From Papaver somniferum (Eukaryota > Streptophyta > Magnoliopsida > Ranunculales > Papaveraceae), in the NCBI RefSeq assembly GCF_003573695.1, contig NC_039367.1, positions 31,582,442 through 31,646,441 of the forward strand: a DNA stretch of 64,000 bases, in the 5' to 3' direction. Position 1 is the stretch's first letter, and every line of letters starts with the position of its first letter. This document shows, piece by piece, positions 11,453 to 26,570 of the stretch. The notes beneath the pieces were generated by a model that was not told the DNA's origin, searched no databases, and worked only from the letters and a program-made list of their open reading frames with translations. The translations under genes and the position numbers were made by a program.

Positions 11453-14400
11453 TTCGGAGGATAATGTTTTTTTGTAAAGTCCCGAATGTACGATGGCCCA
11501 AAAATCAGAATTTGGTAAAAACTGATACTTTTCAAATTTTGAACTCGAAAGAATCGGAAGTAAACACAACACCCGAACTTCCGAATATGGGTTGTCCAAC
11601 CTTTTATATTGGCCCTTGGAACCACCTAGAGCCATGGCATGGTTTGTTTTGAACTTGTAATATTCGGAGGATAATGTTTTTTTGTAAAGTCCCGAATGTA
11701 CGATGGCCTAAAAATCAGAATTTGGGAAAAACTGATATTTTTCAAATTTTGTACTTAAAAGAATCGGAAGTAAACACAACACCCGAACTTCCGAATATGG
11801 GTTGTCTAAATTTCTATAATGGCCCTTGGAACCACCTAGAGCCATGGCATGGTTTGTTTTGAACTTGTAATATTCGGAGGATAATGTTTTTTTGTAAAGT
11901 CCCGAATGTACGATGGCCCAAAAATCAGAATTTGGGAAAACTGATATTTTTCAAATTTTGTACTTGAAAGAATCGGAAGTAAACACAACACCCGAACTTC
12001 CGAATATGGGTTGTCTAACCTTCTATATTGGCCCTTGGAACCACCTAGAGCCATGGCATGGTTTGTTTTGAACTTGTAATTTTCGAATGATAATGTTTTT
12101 TTGTAAAGTCCCGAATGTACGATGGACCAAAAATCAGAATTTGGAAAAACTGAAACTTTTCAAATTTTGAACTTGAAAGAATCGGAAGTAAACACAACAC
12201 CTGAACTTCCGAATATGGGTTGTCTAACCTTCTATATTGGCCCTTGGAACCACCTAGGGTCATGGCATGGTTTGTTTTGAACTTGTAATATTCGGATGAT
12301 AATGTTTTTTTGTAAAGTCCCGAATGTACATGGCCCAAAAATCATAATTTGGGAAAAATTAATATTTTTCAAATTTTGTACTTGAAAGAATCGGAAGTAA
12401 ACACAACACCCGAACTTCCGAATATGGGTTGTCTAACCTTCTATATTGGCCCTTGGAACCACCTAAATCCATGGCATGGTTTGTTTTGAACTTGTAATAT
12501 TCGGAGGATAATGTTTTTTTGTAAAGTCCCGAATGTACGATGGCCCAAAAATCAGAATTTGGGAAAAACTGATATTTTTCAAATTTTGTACTTGAAAGAA
12601 TCGGAAGTAAACACAACACCCGAACTTCCGAATATGGGTTGTCTAACCTTCTATATTGAACCTTGAAACCACCTAAAGTCATGGCATGGTTTGTTTTGAA
12701 CTTGTAATATTCGGAGGATAATGTTTTTTTGTAAAGTCCCGAATGTACGATGGCCCAAAAATCAGAATTTGGGAAAAACTGATACTTTTCAAATTTTGAA
12801 CTTGAAAGAATCGGAAGTAAACACAACACCCGAACTTCCGAATATGGGTTGTCTAACCTTATATATTGGCCCTTGGAACCACCTAGAGCCATGGCATGGT
12901 TTGTTTTAAACTGATAATATTCGGATGATAATGTTTTTTTGTAAAGTCCCGAATGTACGATGGCCCAAAAATCAGAATTTGGAAAACTGATACTTTTCAA
13001 ATTTTGAACTTAAAAGAATCGGAAGTAAACACAACACCCGAACTTCCGAATATGGGTTGTCTAACCTTGTATATTGGCCTTTGGAACCACTTAGAGCCAT
13101 GGCATGGTTTGTTTTGAACTTGTAATATTCGGAGGATAATGTTTTTTTGTAAAGTCCCGAATGTACGATGGCCCAAAAATCAGAATTTGGGAAAACTGAT
13201 ACTTTTCAAATTTTGAACTTGAAAGAATCGGAAGTAAACACAACACCCGAACTTCCGAATATGGGTTGTCTAACCTTCTATATTGGCCCTTGGAACCACC
13301 TAGGGTCATGGCATGGTTTGTTTTGAACTTGTAATATTCGGAGGATAATGTTTTTTTGTAAAGTCCCGAATGTACATGGCCCAAAAATCATAATTTGGGA
13401 AAAATTAATATTTTTCAAATTTTGTACTTGAAAGAATCGGAAGTAAACACAACACCCGAACTTCCGAATATGGGTTGTCTAACCATCTATATTGGCCCTT
13501 GGAACCACCTAAAGTCATGGCATGGTTTGTTTTGAACTTTTAATATTCGGAGGATAATGTTTTTTTGTAAAGTCCCGAATGTACGATGGCCTAAAAATCA
13601 GAATTTGGGAAAACTGATACTTTTCAAATTTTGAACTTGAAAGAATCGGAAGTAAACACAACACCTGAACTTCCGAATATGGGTTGTCTAACCTTCTATA
13701 TTGGCACTTGGAACCACCTAGAGCCATGGCATGGTTTGTTTTGAACTGGTAATATTCGGAGGATAATGTTTTTTTTGTAAAGTCCTGAATGTACGATGGC
13801 CCAAAAATCAGAATTTGTGAAAAACTGATACTTTTCAAATTTTGAACTTGAAAGAATCGGAAGTAAACACAACACCCGAACTTCCGAATATGGGTTGTCT
13901 AAACTTCTATATTGGCCCTTGGAACCACCTAAATCCATGGCATGGTTTGTTTTGAATTTGTAATATTCGGAGGATAATGTTTTTTTGTAAAGTCCCGAAT
14001 GTACGATGGCCCAAAAATCAGAATTTGGGAAAACTGATACTTTTCAAATTTTGAACTTGAAAGAATCGGAAGTAAACACAACACCTGAACTTCCGAATAT
14101 GGGTTGTCTAACCTTCTATATTGGCCCTTGGAACCACCTAGGGTCATGGCATGGTTTGTTTTGAACTTGTAATATTCGGAGGATAATGTTTTTTTGTAAA
14201 GTCCCGAATGTACATGGCCCAAAAATCATAATTTGGGAAAAATTAATATTTTTCAAATTTTGTACTTGAAAGAATCGGAAGTAAACACAACACCCGAACT
14301 TCCGAATATGGGTTGTCTAACCTTCTATATTGGCCCTTGGAACCACCTAAATCCATGGCATGGTTTGTTTTGAACTTGTAATATTCGGAGGATAATGTTT

Positions 14401-17400
14401 TTTTGTAAAGTCCCGAATGTACGATGGCCCAAAAATCAGAATTTGGGAAAAACTGATATTTTTCAAATTTTGTACTTGAAAGAATCGGAAGTAAACACAA
14501 CACCCGAACTTCCGAATATGGGTTGTCTAACCTTCTATATTGGCCCTTGAAACCACCTAAAGTCATGGCATGGTTTGTTTTGAACTTTTAATATTCGGAG
14601 GATAATGTTTTTTTGTAAAGTCCCGAATGTACGATGGCCCAAAAATCAGAATTTGGGAAAAACTGATACTTTTCAAATTTTGAACTTGAAAGAATCGGAA
14701 GTAAACACAACACCCGAACTTCCGAATATGGGTTGTCTAAACTTCTATATTGGCCCTTGGAACCACCTAAATCCATGGCATGGTTTGTTTTGAATTTGTA
14801 ATATTCGGAGGATAATGTTTTTTTGTAAAGTCCCGAATGTACGATGGCCCAAAAATCAGAATTTGGTAAAAACTGATACTTTTCAAATTTTGAACTCGAA
14901 AGAATCGGAAGTAAACACAACACCCGAACTTCCGAATATGGGTTGTCCAACCTTTTATATTGGCCCTTGGAACCACCTAGAGCCATGGCATGGTTTGTTT
15001 TGAACTTGTAATATTCGGAGGATAATGTTTTTTTGTAAAGTCCCGAATGTACGATGGCCTAAAAATCAGAATTTGGGAAAAACTGATATTTTTCAAATTT
15101 TGTACTTAAAAGAATCGGAAGTAAACACAACACCCGAACTTCCGAATATGGGTTGTCTAAATTTCTATAATGGCCCTTGGAACCACCTAGAGCCATGGCA
15201 TGGTTTGTTTTGAACTTGTAATATTCGGAGGATAATGTTTTTTTGTAAAGTCCCGAATGTACGATGGCCCAAAAATCAGAATTTGGGAAAACTGATATTT
15301 TTCAAATTTTGTACTTGAAAGAATCGGAAGTAAACACAACACCCGAACTTCCGAATATGGGTTGTCTAACCTTCTATATTGGCCCTTGGAACCACCTAGA
15401 GCCATGGCATGGTTTGTTTTGAACTTGTAATTTTCGAATGATAATGTTTTTTTGTAAAGTCCCGAATGTACGATGGACCAAAAATCAGAATTTGGAAAAA
15501 CTGAAACTTTTCAAATTTTGAACTTGAAAGAATCGGAAGTAAACACAACACCTGAACTTCCGAATATGGGTTGTCTAACCTTCTATATTGGCCCTTGGAA
15601 CCACCTAGGGTCATGGCATGGTTTGTTTTGAACTTGTAATATTCGGATGATAATGTTTTTTTGTAAAGTCCCGAATGTACATGGCCCAAAAATCATAATT
15701 TGGGAAAAATTAATATTTTTCAAATTTTGTACTTGAAAGAATCGGAAGTAAACACAACACCCGAACTTCCGAATATGGGTTGTCTAACCTTCTATATTGG
15801 CCCTTGGAACCACCTAAATCCATGGCATGGTTTGTTTTGAACTTGTAATATTCGGAGGATAATGTTTTTTTGTAAAGTCCCGAATGTACGATGGCCCAAA
15901 AATCAGAATTTGGGAAAAACTGATATTTTTCAAATTTTGTACTTGAAAGAATCGGAAGTAAACACAACACCCGAACTTCCGAATATGGGTTGTCTAACCT
16001 TCTATATTGAACCTTGAAACCACCTAAAGTCATGGCATGGTTTGTTTTGAACTTGTAATATTCGGAGGATAATGTTTTTTTGTAAAGTCCCGAATGTACG
16101 ATGGCCCAAAAATCAGAATTTGGGAAAAACTGATACTTTTCAAATTTTGAACTTGAAAGAATCGGAAGTAAACACAACACCCGAACTTCCGAATATGGGT
16201 TGTCTAACCTTATATATTGGCCCTTGGAACCACCTAGAGCCATGGCATGGTTTGTTTTAAACTGATAATATTCGGATGATAATGTTTTTTTGTAAAGTCC
16301 CGAATGTACGATGGCCCAAAAATCAGAATTTGGAAAACTGATACTTTTCAAATTTTGAACTTAAAAGAATCGGAAGTAAACACAACACCCGAACTTCCGA
16401 ATATGGGTTGTCTAACCTTGTATATTGGCCTTTGGAACCACTTAGAGCCATGGCATGGTTTGTTTTGAACTTGTAATATTCGGAGGATAATGTTTTTTTG
16501 TAAAGTCCCGAATGTACGATGGCCCAAAAATCAGAATTTGGGAAAACTGATACTTTTCAAATTTTGAACTTGAAAGAATCGGAAGTAAACACAACACCCG
16601 AACTTCCGAATATGGGTTGTCTAACCTTCTATATTGGCCCTTGGAACCACCTAGGGTCATGGCATGGTTTGTTTTGAACTTGTAATATTCGGAGGATAAT
16701 GTTTTTTTGTAAAGTCCCGAATGTACATGGCCCAAAAATCATAATTTGGGAAAAATTAATATTTTTCAAATTTTGTACTTGAAAGAATCGGAAGTAAACA
16801 CAACACCCGAACTTCCGAATATGGGTTGTCTAACCATCTATATTGGCCCTTGGAACCACCTAAAGTCATGGCATGGTTTGTTTTGAACTTTTAATATTCG
16901 GAGGATAATGTTTTTTTGTAAAGTCCCGAATGTACGATGGCCTAAAAATCAGAATTTGGGAAAACTGATACTTTTCAAATTTTGAACTTGAAAGAATCGG
17001 AAGTAAACACAACACCTGAACTTCCGAATATGGGTTGTCTAACCTTCTATATTGGCACTTGGAACCACCTAGAGCCATGGCATGGTTTGTTTTGAACTGG
17101 TAATATTCGGAGGATAATGTTTTTTTTGTAAAGTCCTGAATGTACGATGGCCCAAAAATCAGAATTTGTGAAAAACTGATACTTTTCAAATTTTGAACTT
17201 GAAAGAATCGGAAGTAAACACAACACCCGAACTTCCGAATATGGGTTGTCTAAACTTCTATATTGGCCCTTGGAACCACCTAAATCCATGGCATGGTTTG
17301 TTTTGAATTTGTAATATTCGGAGGATAATGTTTTTTTGTAAAGTCCCGAATGTACGATGGCCCAAAAATCAGAATTTGGGAAAACTGATACTTTTCAAAT

Positions 17401-18750
17401 TTTGAACTTGAAAGAATCGGAAGTAAACACAACACCTGAACTTCCGAATATGGGTTGTCTAACCTTCTATATTGGCCCTTGGAACCACCTAGGGTCATGG
17501 CATGGTTTGTTTTGAACTTGTAATATTCGGAGGATAATGTTTTTTTGTAAAGTCCCGAATGTACATGGCCCAAAAATCATAATTTGGGAAAAATTAATAT
17601 TTTTCAAATTTTGTACTTGAAAGAATCGGAAGTAAACACAACACCCGAACTTCCGAATATGGGTTGTCTAACCTTCTATATTGGCCCTTGGAACCACCTA
17701 AATCCATGGCATGGTTTGTTTTGAACTTGTAATATTCGGAGGATAATGTTTTTTTGTAAAGTCCCGAATGTACGATGGCCCAAAAATCAGAATTTGGGAA
17801 AAACTGATATTTTTCAAATTTTGTACTTGAAAGAATCGGAAGTAAACACAACACCCGAACTTCCGAATATGGGTTGTCTAACCTTCTATATTGGCCCTTG
17901 AAACCACCTAAAGTCATGGCATGGTTTGTTTTGAACTTTTAATATTCGGAGGATAATGTTTTTTTGTAAAGTCCCGAATGTACGATGGCCCAAAAATCAG
18001 AATTTGGGAAAAACTGATACTTTTCAAATTTTGAACTTGAAAGAATCGGAAGTAAACACAACACCCGAACTTCCGAATATGGGTTGTCTAAACTTCTATA
18101 TTGGCCCTTGGAACCACCTAAATCCATGGCATGGTTTGTTTTGAATTTGTAATATTCGGAGGATAATGTTTTTTTGTAAAGTCCCGAATGTACGATGGCC
18201 CAAAAATCAGAATTTGGTAAAAACTGATACTTTTCAAATTTTGAACTCGAAAGAATCGGAAGTAAACACAACACCCGAACTTCCGAATATGGGTTGTCCA
18301 ACCTTTTATATTGGCCCTTGGAACCACCTAGAGCCATGGCATGGTTTGTTTTGAACTTGTAATATTCGGAGGATAATGTTTTTTTGTAAAGTCCCGAATG
18401 TACGATGGCCTAAAAATCAGAATTTGGGAAAAACTGATATTTTTCAAATTTTGTACTTAAAAGAATCGGAAGTAAACACAACACCCGAACTTCCGAATAT
18501 GGGTTGTCTAAATTTCTATAATGGCCCTTGGAACCACCTAGAGCCATGGCATGGTTTGTTTTGAACTTGTAATATTCGGAGGATAATGTTTTTTTGTAAA
18601 GTCCCGAATGTACGATGGCCCAAAAATCAGAATTTGGGAAAACTGATATTTTTCAAATTTTGTACTTGAAAGAATCGGAAGTAAACACAACACCCGAACT
18701 TCCGAATATGGGTTGTCTAACCTTCTATATTGGCCCTTGGAACCACCTAG
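11453..18750 (+). repeat. Higher-order repeat block, period 3,351 bp (16 monomers)
   Basis: Blocks 11453-14803 and 14804-18154 repeat with the same set of monomer variants in the same order; a partial third copy runs to 18750. Diagnostic variants recur exactly 3,351 bp apart, for example GAACTCGAAAGAATC, TTTCTATAATGG and TTTTCGAATGATAATG. A related offset of 2,722 bp (13 units) links about 9999-11450 to 12721-14170. Confidence 0.85.
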
Positions 18751-18788
18751 TTGTCTAACCTTATATATTGGCCCTTGGAACCACCTAG
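18713..18788 (+). repeat. Out-of-register junction: 38-bp tandem duplication inside a monomer
   Basis: The segment TTGTCTAACCTT...CACCTAG occurs twice in a row (18713-18750 and 18751-18788) with one mismatch, making one unit 38 bp too long. The left side belongs to the 3,351-bp block. The right side continues exactly like 22099 onward, so two different higher-order blocks meet here. Confidence 0.85.
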
Positions 18789-21700
18789 AGCCATGGCATG
18801 GTTTGTTTTAAACTGATAATATTCGTATGATAATGTTTTTTTGTAAAGTCCCGAATGTACGATGGCCCAAAAATCAGAATTTGGAAAACTGATACTTTTC
18901 AAATTTTGAACTTAAAAGAATCGGAAGTAAACACAACACCCGAACTTCCGAATATGGGTTGTCTAACCTTGTATATTGGCCTTTGGAACCACTTAGAGCC
19001 ATGGCATGGTTTGTTTTGAACTTGTAATATTCGGAGGATAATGTTTTTTTGTAAAGTCCCGAATGTACGATGGCCCAAAAATCAGAATTTGGGAAAACTG
19101 ATACTTTTCAAATTTTGAACTTGAAAGAATCGGAAGTAAACACAACACCTGAACTTCCGAATATGGGTTGTCTAACCTTCTATATTGGCCCTTGGAACCA
19201 CCTAGGGTCATGGCATGGTTTGTTTTGAACTTGTAATATTCGGAGGATAATGTTTTTTTGTAAAGTCCCGAATGTACATGGCCCAAAAATCATAATTTGG
19301 GAAAAATTAATATTTTTCAAATTTTGTACTTGAAAGAATCGGAAGTAAACACAACACCCGAACTTCCGAATATGGGTTGTCTAACCTTCTATATTGGCCC
19401 TTGGAACCACCTAAATCCATGGCATGGTTTGTTTTGAACTTCTAATATTCGGAGGATAATGTTTTTTTGTAAAGTCCCGAATGTACGATGGCCCAAAAAT
19501 CAGAATTTGGGAAAACTGATACTTTTCAAATTTTGAACTTGAAAGAATCGGAAGTAAACACAACACCTGAACTTCCGAATATGGGTTGTCTAACCTTCTA
19601 TATTGGCCCTTGGAACCACCTAGGGTCATGGCATGGTTTGTTTTGAACTTGTAATATTCGGATGATAATGTTTTTTTGTAAAGTCCCGAATGTACATGGC
19701 CCAAAAATCATAATTTGTGAAAAACTGATACTTTTCAAATTTTGAACTTGAAAGAATCGGAAGTAAACACAACACCCGAACTTCCGAATATGGGTTGTCT
19801 AAACTTCTATATTGGCCCTTGGAACCACCTAGAGCCATGGCATGGTTTGTTTTGAACTTGTAATATTCGGAGGATAATGTTTTTTTGTAAAGTCCCGAAT
19901 GTACGATGGCCCAAAAATCAGAATTTGGGAAAAACTGATACTTTTCAAATTTTGAACTTGAAAGAATCGGAAGTAAACACAACACCCGAACTTCCGAATA
20001 TGGGTTGTCTAACCTTATATATTGGCCCTTGGAACCACCTAGAGCCATGGCATGGTTTGTTTTAAACTGATAATATTCGGATGATAATGTTTTTTTGTAA
20101 AGTCCCGAATGTACGATGGCCCAAAAATCAGAATTTGGAAAACTGATACTTTTCAAATTTTGAACTTAAAAGAATCGGAAGTAAACACAACACCCGAACT
20201 TCCGAATATGGGTTGTCTAACCTTGTATATTGGCCTTTGGAACCACTTAGAGCCATGGCATGGTTTGTTTTGAACTTGTAATATTCGGAGGATAATGTTT
20301 TTTTGTAAAGTCCCGAATGTACGATGGCCCAAAAATCAGAATTTGGGAAAACTGATACTTTTCAAATTTTGAACTTGAAAGAATCGGAAGTAAACACAAC
20401 ACCCGAACTTCCGAATATGGGTTGTCTAACCTTCTATATTGGCCCTTGGAACCACCTAGGGTCATGGCATGGTTTGTTTTGAACTTGTAATATTCGGATG
20501 ATAATGTTTTTTTGTAAAGACCCGAATGTACATGGCCCAAAAATCATAATTTGGGAAAAATTAATATTTTTCAAATTTTGTACTTGAAAGAATCGGAAGT
20601 AAACACAACACCCGAACTTCCGAATATGGGTTGTCTAACCTTCTATATTGGCCCTTGGAACCACCTAAATCCATGGCATGGTTTGTTTTGAACTTGTAAT
20701 ATTCGGAGGATAATGTTTTTTTGTAAAGTCCCGAATGTACGATGGCCCAAAAATCAGAATTTGGGAAAAACTGATATTTTTCAAATTTTGTACTTGAAAG
20801 AATCGGAAGTAAACACAACACCCGAACTTCCGAATATGGGTTGTCTAACCTTCTATATTGGCCCTTGAAACCACCTAAAGTCATGGCATGGTTTGTTTTG
20901 AACTTTTAATATTCGGAGGATAATGTTTTTTTGTAAAGTCCCGAATGTACGATGGCCCAAAAATCAGAATTTGGGAAAAACTGATACTTTTCAAATTTTG
21001 AACTTGAAAGAATCGGAAGTAAACACAACACCCGAACTTCCGAATATGGGTTGTCTAAACTTCTATATTGGCCCTTGGAACCACCTAGAGCCATGGCTTG
21101 GTTTGTTTTGAACTTGTAATATTCGGAGGATAATGTTTTTTTGTAAAGTCCCGAATGTTCGATGGCCCAAAAATCAGAATTTGGGAAAACTGATATTTTT
21201 CAAATTTTGTACTTGAAAGAATCGGAAGTAAACACAACACCCGAACTTCCGAATATGGGTTGTCCAACCTTTTATATTGGCCCTTGGAACCACCTAGAGC
21301 CATGGCATGGTTTGTTTTGAACTTGTAATATTCGGAGGATAATGTTTTTTTGTAAAGTCCTGAATGTACGATGGCCCAAAAATCAGAATTTGGGAAAAAC
21401 TGATATTTTTCAAATTTTGAACTTGAAAGAATCGGAAGTAAACACAACACCCGAACTTCCGAATATGGGTTGTCTAACCTTCTATATTGGCCCTTGGAAC
21501 CACCTAGAGCCATGGCATGGTTTGTTTTAAACTGGTAATATTCGGAGGATAATGTTTTTTTGTAAAGTCCCGAATGTACGATGGCCCAAAAATCAGAATT
21601 TGGTAAAAACTGATACTTTTCAAATTTTGAACTCGAAAGAATCGGAAGTAAACACAACACCCGAACTTCCGAATATGGGTTGTCCAACCTTTTATATTGG

Positions 21701-24700
21701 CCCTTGGAACCACCTAGAGCCATGGCATGGTTTGTTTTGAACTTGTAATATTCGGAGGATAATGTTTTTTTGTAAAGTCCCGAATGTACGATGGCCCAAA
21801 AATCAGAATTTGGGAAAACTGATATTTTTCAAATTTTGTACTTGAAAGAATCGGAAGTAAACACAACACCCGAACTTCCGAATATGGGTTGTCTAACCTT
21901 CTATATTGGCCCTTGGAACCACCTAGAGCCATGGCATGGTTTGTTTTGAACTTGTAATATTCGGAGGATAATGTTTTTTTGTAAAGTCCCGAATGTACGA
22001 TGGCCCAAAAATCAGAATTTGGGAAAAACTGATACTTTTCAAATTTTGAACTTGAAAGAATCGGAAGTAAACACAACACCCGAACTTCCGAATATGGGTT
22101 GTCTAACCTTATATATTGGCCCTTGGAACCACCTAGAGCCATGGCATGGTTTGTTTTAAACTGATAATATTCGTATGATAATGTTTTTTTGTAAAGTCCC
22201 GAATGTACGATGGCCCAAAAATCAGAATTTGGAAAACTGATACTTTTCAAATTTTGAACTTAAAAGAATCGGAAGTAAACACAACACCCGAACTTCCGAA
22301 TATGGGTTGTCTAACCTTGTATATTGGCCTTTGGAACCACTTAGAGCCATGGCATGGTTTGTTTTGAACTTGTAATATTCGGAGGATAATGTTTTTTTGT
22401 AAAGTCCCGAATGTACGATGGCCCAAAAATCAGAATTTGGGAAAACTGATACTTTTCAAATTTTGAACTTGAAAGAATCGGAAGTAAACACAACACCTGA
22501 ACTTCCGAATATGGGTTGTCTAACCTTCTATATTGGCCCTTGGAACCACCTAGGGTCATGGCATGGTTTGTTTTGAACTTGTAATATTCGGAGGATAATG
22601 TTTTTTTGTAAAGTCCCGAATGTACATGGCCCAAAAATCATAATTTGGGAAAAATTAATATTTTTCAAATTTTGTACTTGAAAGAATCGGAAGTAAACAC
22701 AACACCCGAACTTCCGAATATGGGTTGTCTAACCTTCTATATTGGCCCTTGGAACCACCTAAATCCATGGCATGGTTTGTTTTGAACTTCTAATATTCGG
22801 AGGATAATGTTTTTTTGTAAAGTCCCGAATGTACGATGGCCCAAAAATCAGAATTTGGGAAAACTGATACTTTTCAAATTTTGAACTTGAAAGAATCGGA
22901 AGTAAACACAACACCTGAACTTCCGAATATGGGTTGTCTAACCTTCTATATTGGCCCTTGGAACCACCTAGGGTCATGGCATGGTTTGTTTTGAACTTGT
23001 AATATTCGGATGATAATGTTTTTTTGTAAAGTCCCGAATGTACATGGCCCAAAAATCATAATTTGTGAAAAACTGATACTTTTCAAATTTTGAACTTGAA
23101 AGAATCGGAAGTAAACACAACACCCGAACTTCCGAATATGGGTTGTCTAAACTTCTATATTGGCCCTTGGAACCACCTAGAGCCATGGCATGGTTTGTTT
23201 TGAACTTGTAATATTCGGAGGATAATGTTTTTTTGTAAAGTCCCGAATGTACGATGGCCCAAAAATCAGAATTTGGGAAAAACTGATACTTTTCAAATTT
23301 TGAACTTGAAAGAATCGGAAGTAAACACAACACCCGAACTTCCGAATATGGGTTGTCTAACCTTATATATTGGCCCTTGGAACCACCTAGAGCCATGGCA
23401 TGGTTTGTTTTAAACTGATAATATTCGGATGATAATGTTTTTTTGTAAAGTCCCGAATGTACGATGGCCCAAAAATCAGAATTTGGAAAACTGATACTTT
23501 TCAAATTTTGAACTTAAAAGAATCGGAAGTAAACACAACACCCGAACTTCCGAATATGGGTTGTCTAACCTTGTATATTGGCCTTTGGAACCACTTAGAG
23601 CCATGGCATGGTTTGTTTTGAACTTGTAATATTCGGAGGATAATGTTTTTTTGTAAAGTCCCGAATGTACGATGGCCCAAAAATCAGAATTTGGGAAAAC
23701 TGATACTTTTCAAATTTTGAACTTGAAAGAATCGGAAGTAAACACAACACCCGAACTTCCGAATATGGGTTGTCTAACCTTCTATATTGGCCCTTGGAAC
23801 CACCTAGGGTCATGGCATGGTTTGTTTTGAACTTGTAATATTCGGATGATAATGTTTTTTTGTAAAGACCCGAATGTACATGGCCCAAAAATCATAATTT
23901 GGGAAAAATTAATATTTTTCAAATTTTGTACTTGAAAGAATCGGAAGTAAACACAACACCCGAACTTCCGAATATGGGTTGTCTAACCTTCTATATTGGC
24001 CCTTGGAACCACCTAAATCCATGGCATGGTTTGTTTTGAACTTGTAATATTCGGAGGATAATGTTTTTTTGTAAAGTCCCGAATGTACGATGGCCCAAAA
24101 ATCAGAATTTGGGAAAAACTGATATTTTTCAAATTTTGTACTTGAAAGAATCGGAAGTAAACACAACACCCGAACTTCCGAATATGGGTTGTCTAACCTT
24201 CTATATTGGCCCTTGAAACCACCTAAAGTCATGGCATGGTTTGTTTTGAACTTTTAATATTCGGAGGATAATGTTTTTTTGTAAAGTCCCGAATGTACGA
24301 TGGCCCAAAAATCAGAATTTGGGAAAAACTGATACTTTTCAAATTTTGAACTTGAAAGAATCGGAAGTAAACACAACACCCGAACTTCCGAATATGGGTT
24401 GTCTAAACTTCTATATTGGCCCTTGGAACCACCTAGAGCCATGGCTTGGTTTGTTTTGAACTTGTAATATTCGGAGGATAATGTTTTTTTGTAAAGTCCC
24501 GAATGTTCGATGGCCCAAAAATCAGAATTTGGGAAAACTGATATTTTTCAAATTTTGTACTTGAAAGAATCGGAAGTAAACACAACACCCGAACTTCCGA
24601 ATATGGGTTGTCCAACCTTTTATATTGGCCCTTGGAACCACCTAGAGCCATGGCATGGTTTGTTTTGAACTTGTAATATTCGGAGGATAATGTTTTTTTG

Positions 24701-26570
24701 TAAAGTCCTGAATGTACGATGGCCCAAAAATCAGAATTTGGGAAAAACTGATATTTTTCAAATTTTGAACTTGAAAGAATCGGAAGTAAACACAACACCC
24801 GAACTTCCGAATATGGGTTGTCTAACCTTCTATATTGGCCTTTGGAACCACCTAGAGCCATGGCATGGTTCGTTTTGAACTGGTAATATTCGGAGGATAA
24901 TGTTTTTTTGTAAAGTCACGAATGTACGATGGCCTTAAAATCAGAATTTTGTAAAAACTGATACTTTTCAAATTTTGAACTTGAAAGAATCGGAAGTAAA
25001 CACAACACCCGAACTTCCGAATATGGGTTGTCTAACCTTCTATATTGGCCCTTGGAACCACCTAAATCCATGGCATGGTTTGTTTTGAACTTGTAATATT
25101 CGGAGGATAATGTTTTTTTGTAAAGTCCCGAATGTACGATGGCCCAAAAATCAGAATTTGGGAAAAACTGATATTTTTCAAATTTTGTACTTGAAAGAAT
25201 CGGAAGTAAACACAACACCCGAACTTCCGAATATGGGTTGTCTAACCTTCTATATTGGACCTTGAAACCACCTAAAGTCATGGCATGGTTTGTTTTGAAC
25301 TTGTAATATTCGGAGGATAATGTTTTTTTGTAAAGTCCCGAATGTACGATGGCCCAAAAATCAGAATTTGGGAAAAACTGATACTTTTCAAATTTTGAAC
25401 TTGAAAGAATCGGAAGTAAACACAACACCCGAACTTCCGAATATGGGTTGTCTAACCTTATATATTGGCCCTTGGAACCACCTAGAGCCATGGCATGGTT
25501 TGTTTTAAACTGATAATATTCGTATGATAATGTTTTTTTGTAAAGTCCCGAATGTACGATGGCCCAAAAATCAGAATTTGGAAAACTGATACTTTTCAAA
25601 TTTTGAACTTAAAAGAATCGGAAGTAAACACAACACCCGAACTTCCGAATATGGGTTGTCTAACCTTGTATATTGGCCTTTGGAACCACTTAGAGCCATG
25701 GCATGGTTTGTTTTGAACTTGTAATATTCGGAGGATAATGTTTTTTTGTAAAGTCCCGAATGTACGATGGCCCAAAAATCAGAATTTGGGAAAACTGATA
25801 CTTTTCAAATTTTGAACTTGAAAGAATCGGAAGTAAACACAACACCTGAACTTCCGAATATGGGTTGTCTAACCTTCTATATTGGCCCTTGGAACCACCT
25901 AGGGTCATGGCATGGTTTGTTTTGAACTTGTAATATTCGGAGGATAATGTTTTTTTGTAAAGTCCCGAATGTACATGGCCCAAAAATCATAATTTGGGAA
26001 AAATTAATATTTTTCAAATTTTGTACTTGAAAGAATCGGAAGTAAACACAACACCCGAACTTCCGAATATGGGTTGTCTAACCTTCTATATTGGCCCTTG
26101 GAACCACCTAAATCCATGGCATGGTTTGTTTTGAACTTCTAATATTCGGAGGATAATGTTTTTTTGTAAAGTCCCGAATGTACGATGGCCCAAAAATCAG
26201 AATTTGGGAAAACTGATACTTTTCAAATTTTGAACTTGAAAGAATCGGAAGTAAACACAACACCTGAACTTCCGAATATGGGTTGTCTAACCTTCTATAT
26301 TGGCCCTTGGAACCACCTAGGGTCATGGCATGGTTTGTTTTGAACTTGTAATATTCGGATGATAATGTTTTTTTGTAAAGTCCCGAATGTACATGGCCCA
26401 AAAATCATAATTTGTGAAAAACTGATACTTTTCAAATTTTGAACTTGAAAGAATCGGAAGTAAACACAACACCCGAACTTCCGAATATGGGTTGTCTAAA
26501 CTTCTATATTGGCCCTTGGAACCACCTAGAGCCATGGCATGGTTTGTTTTGAACTTGTAATATTCGGAGG
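18751..26570 (+). repeat. Second higher-order repeat block, period about 3,348 bp (16 monomers)
   Basis: Copies 18751-22098 and 22099-25447 match at an offset of 3,348-3,349 bp, with a partial third copy to about 26570. Marker variants include ATTCGTATGATAATG, GAACTTCTAATATTC and AAAGACCCGAATG. Beyond it, 24254-25140 reappears at 27815-28700 (offset 3,561 bp, 17 units). Confidence 0.8.
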
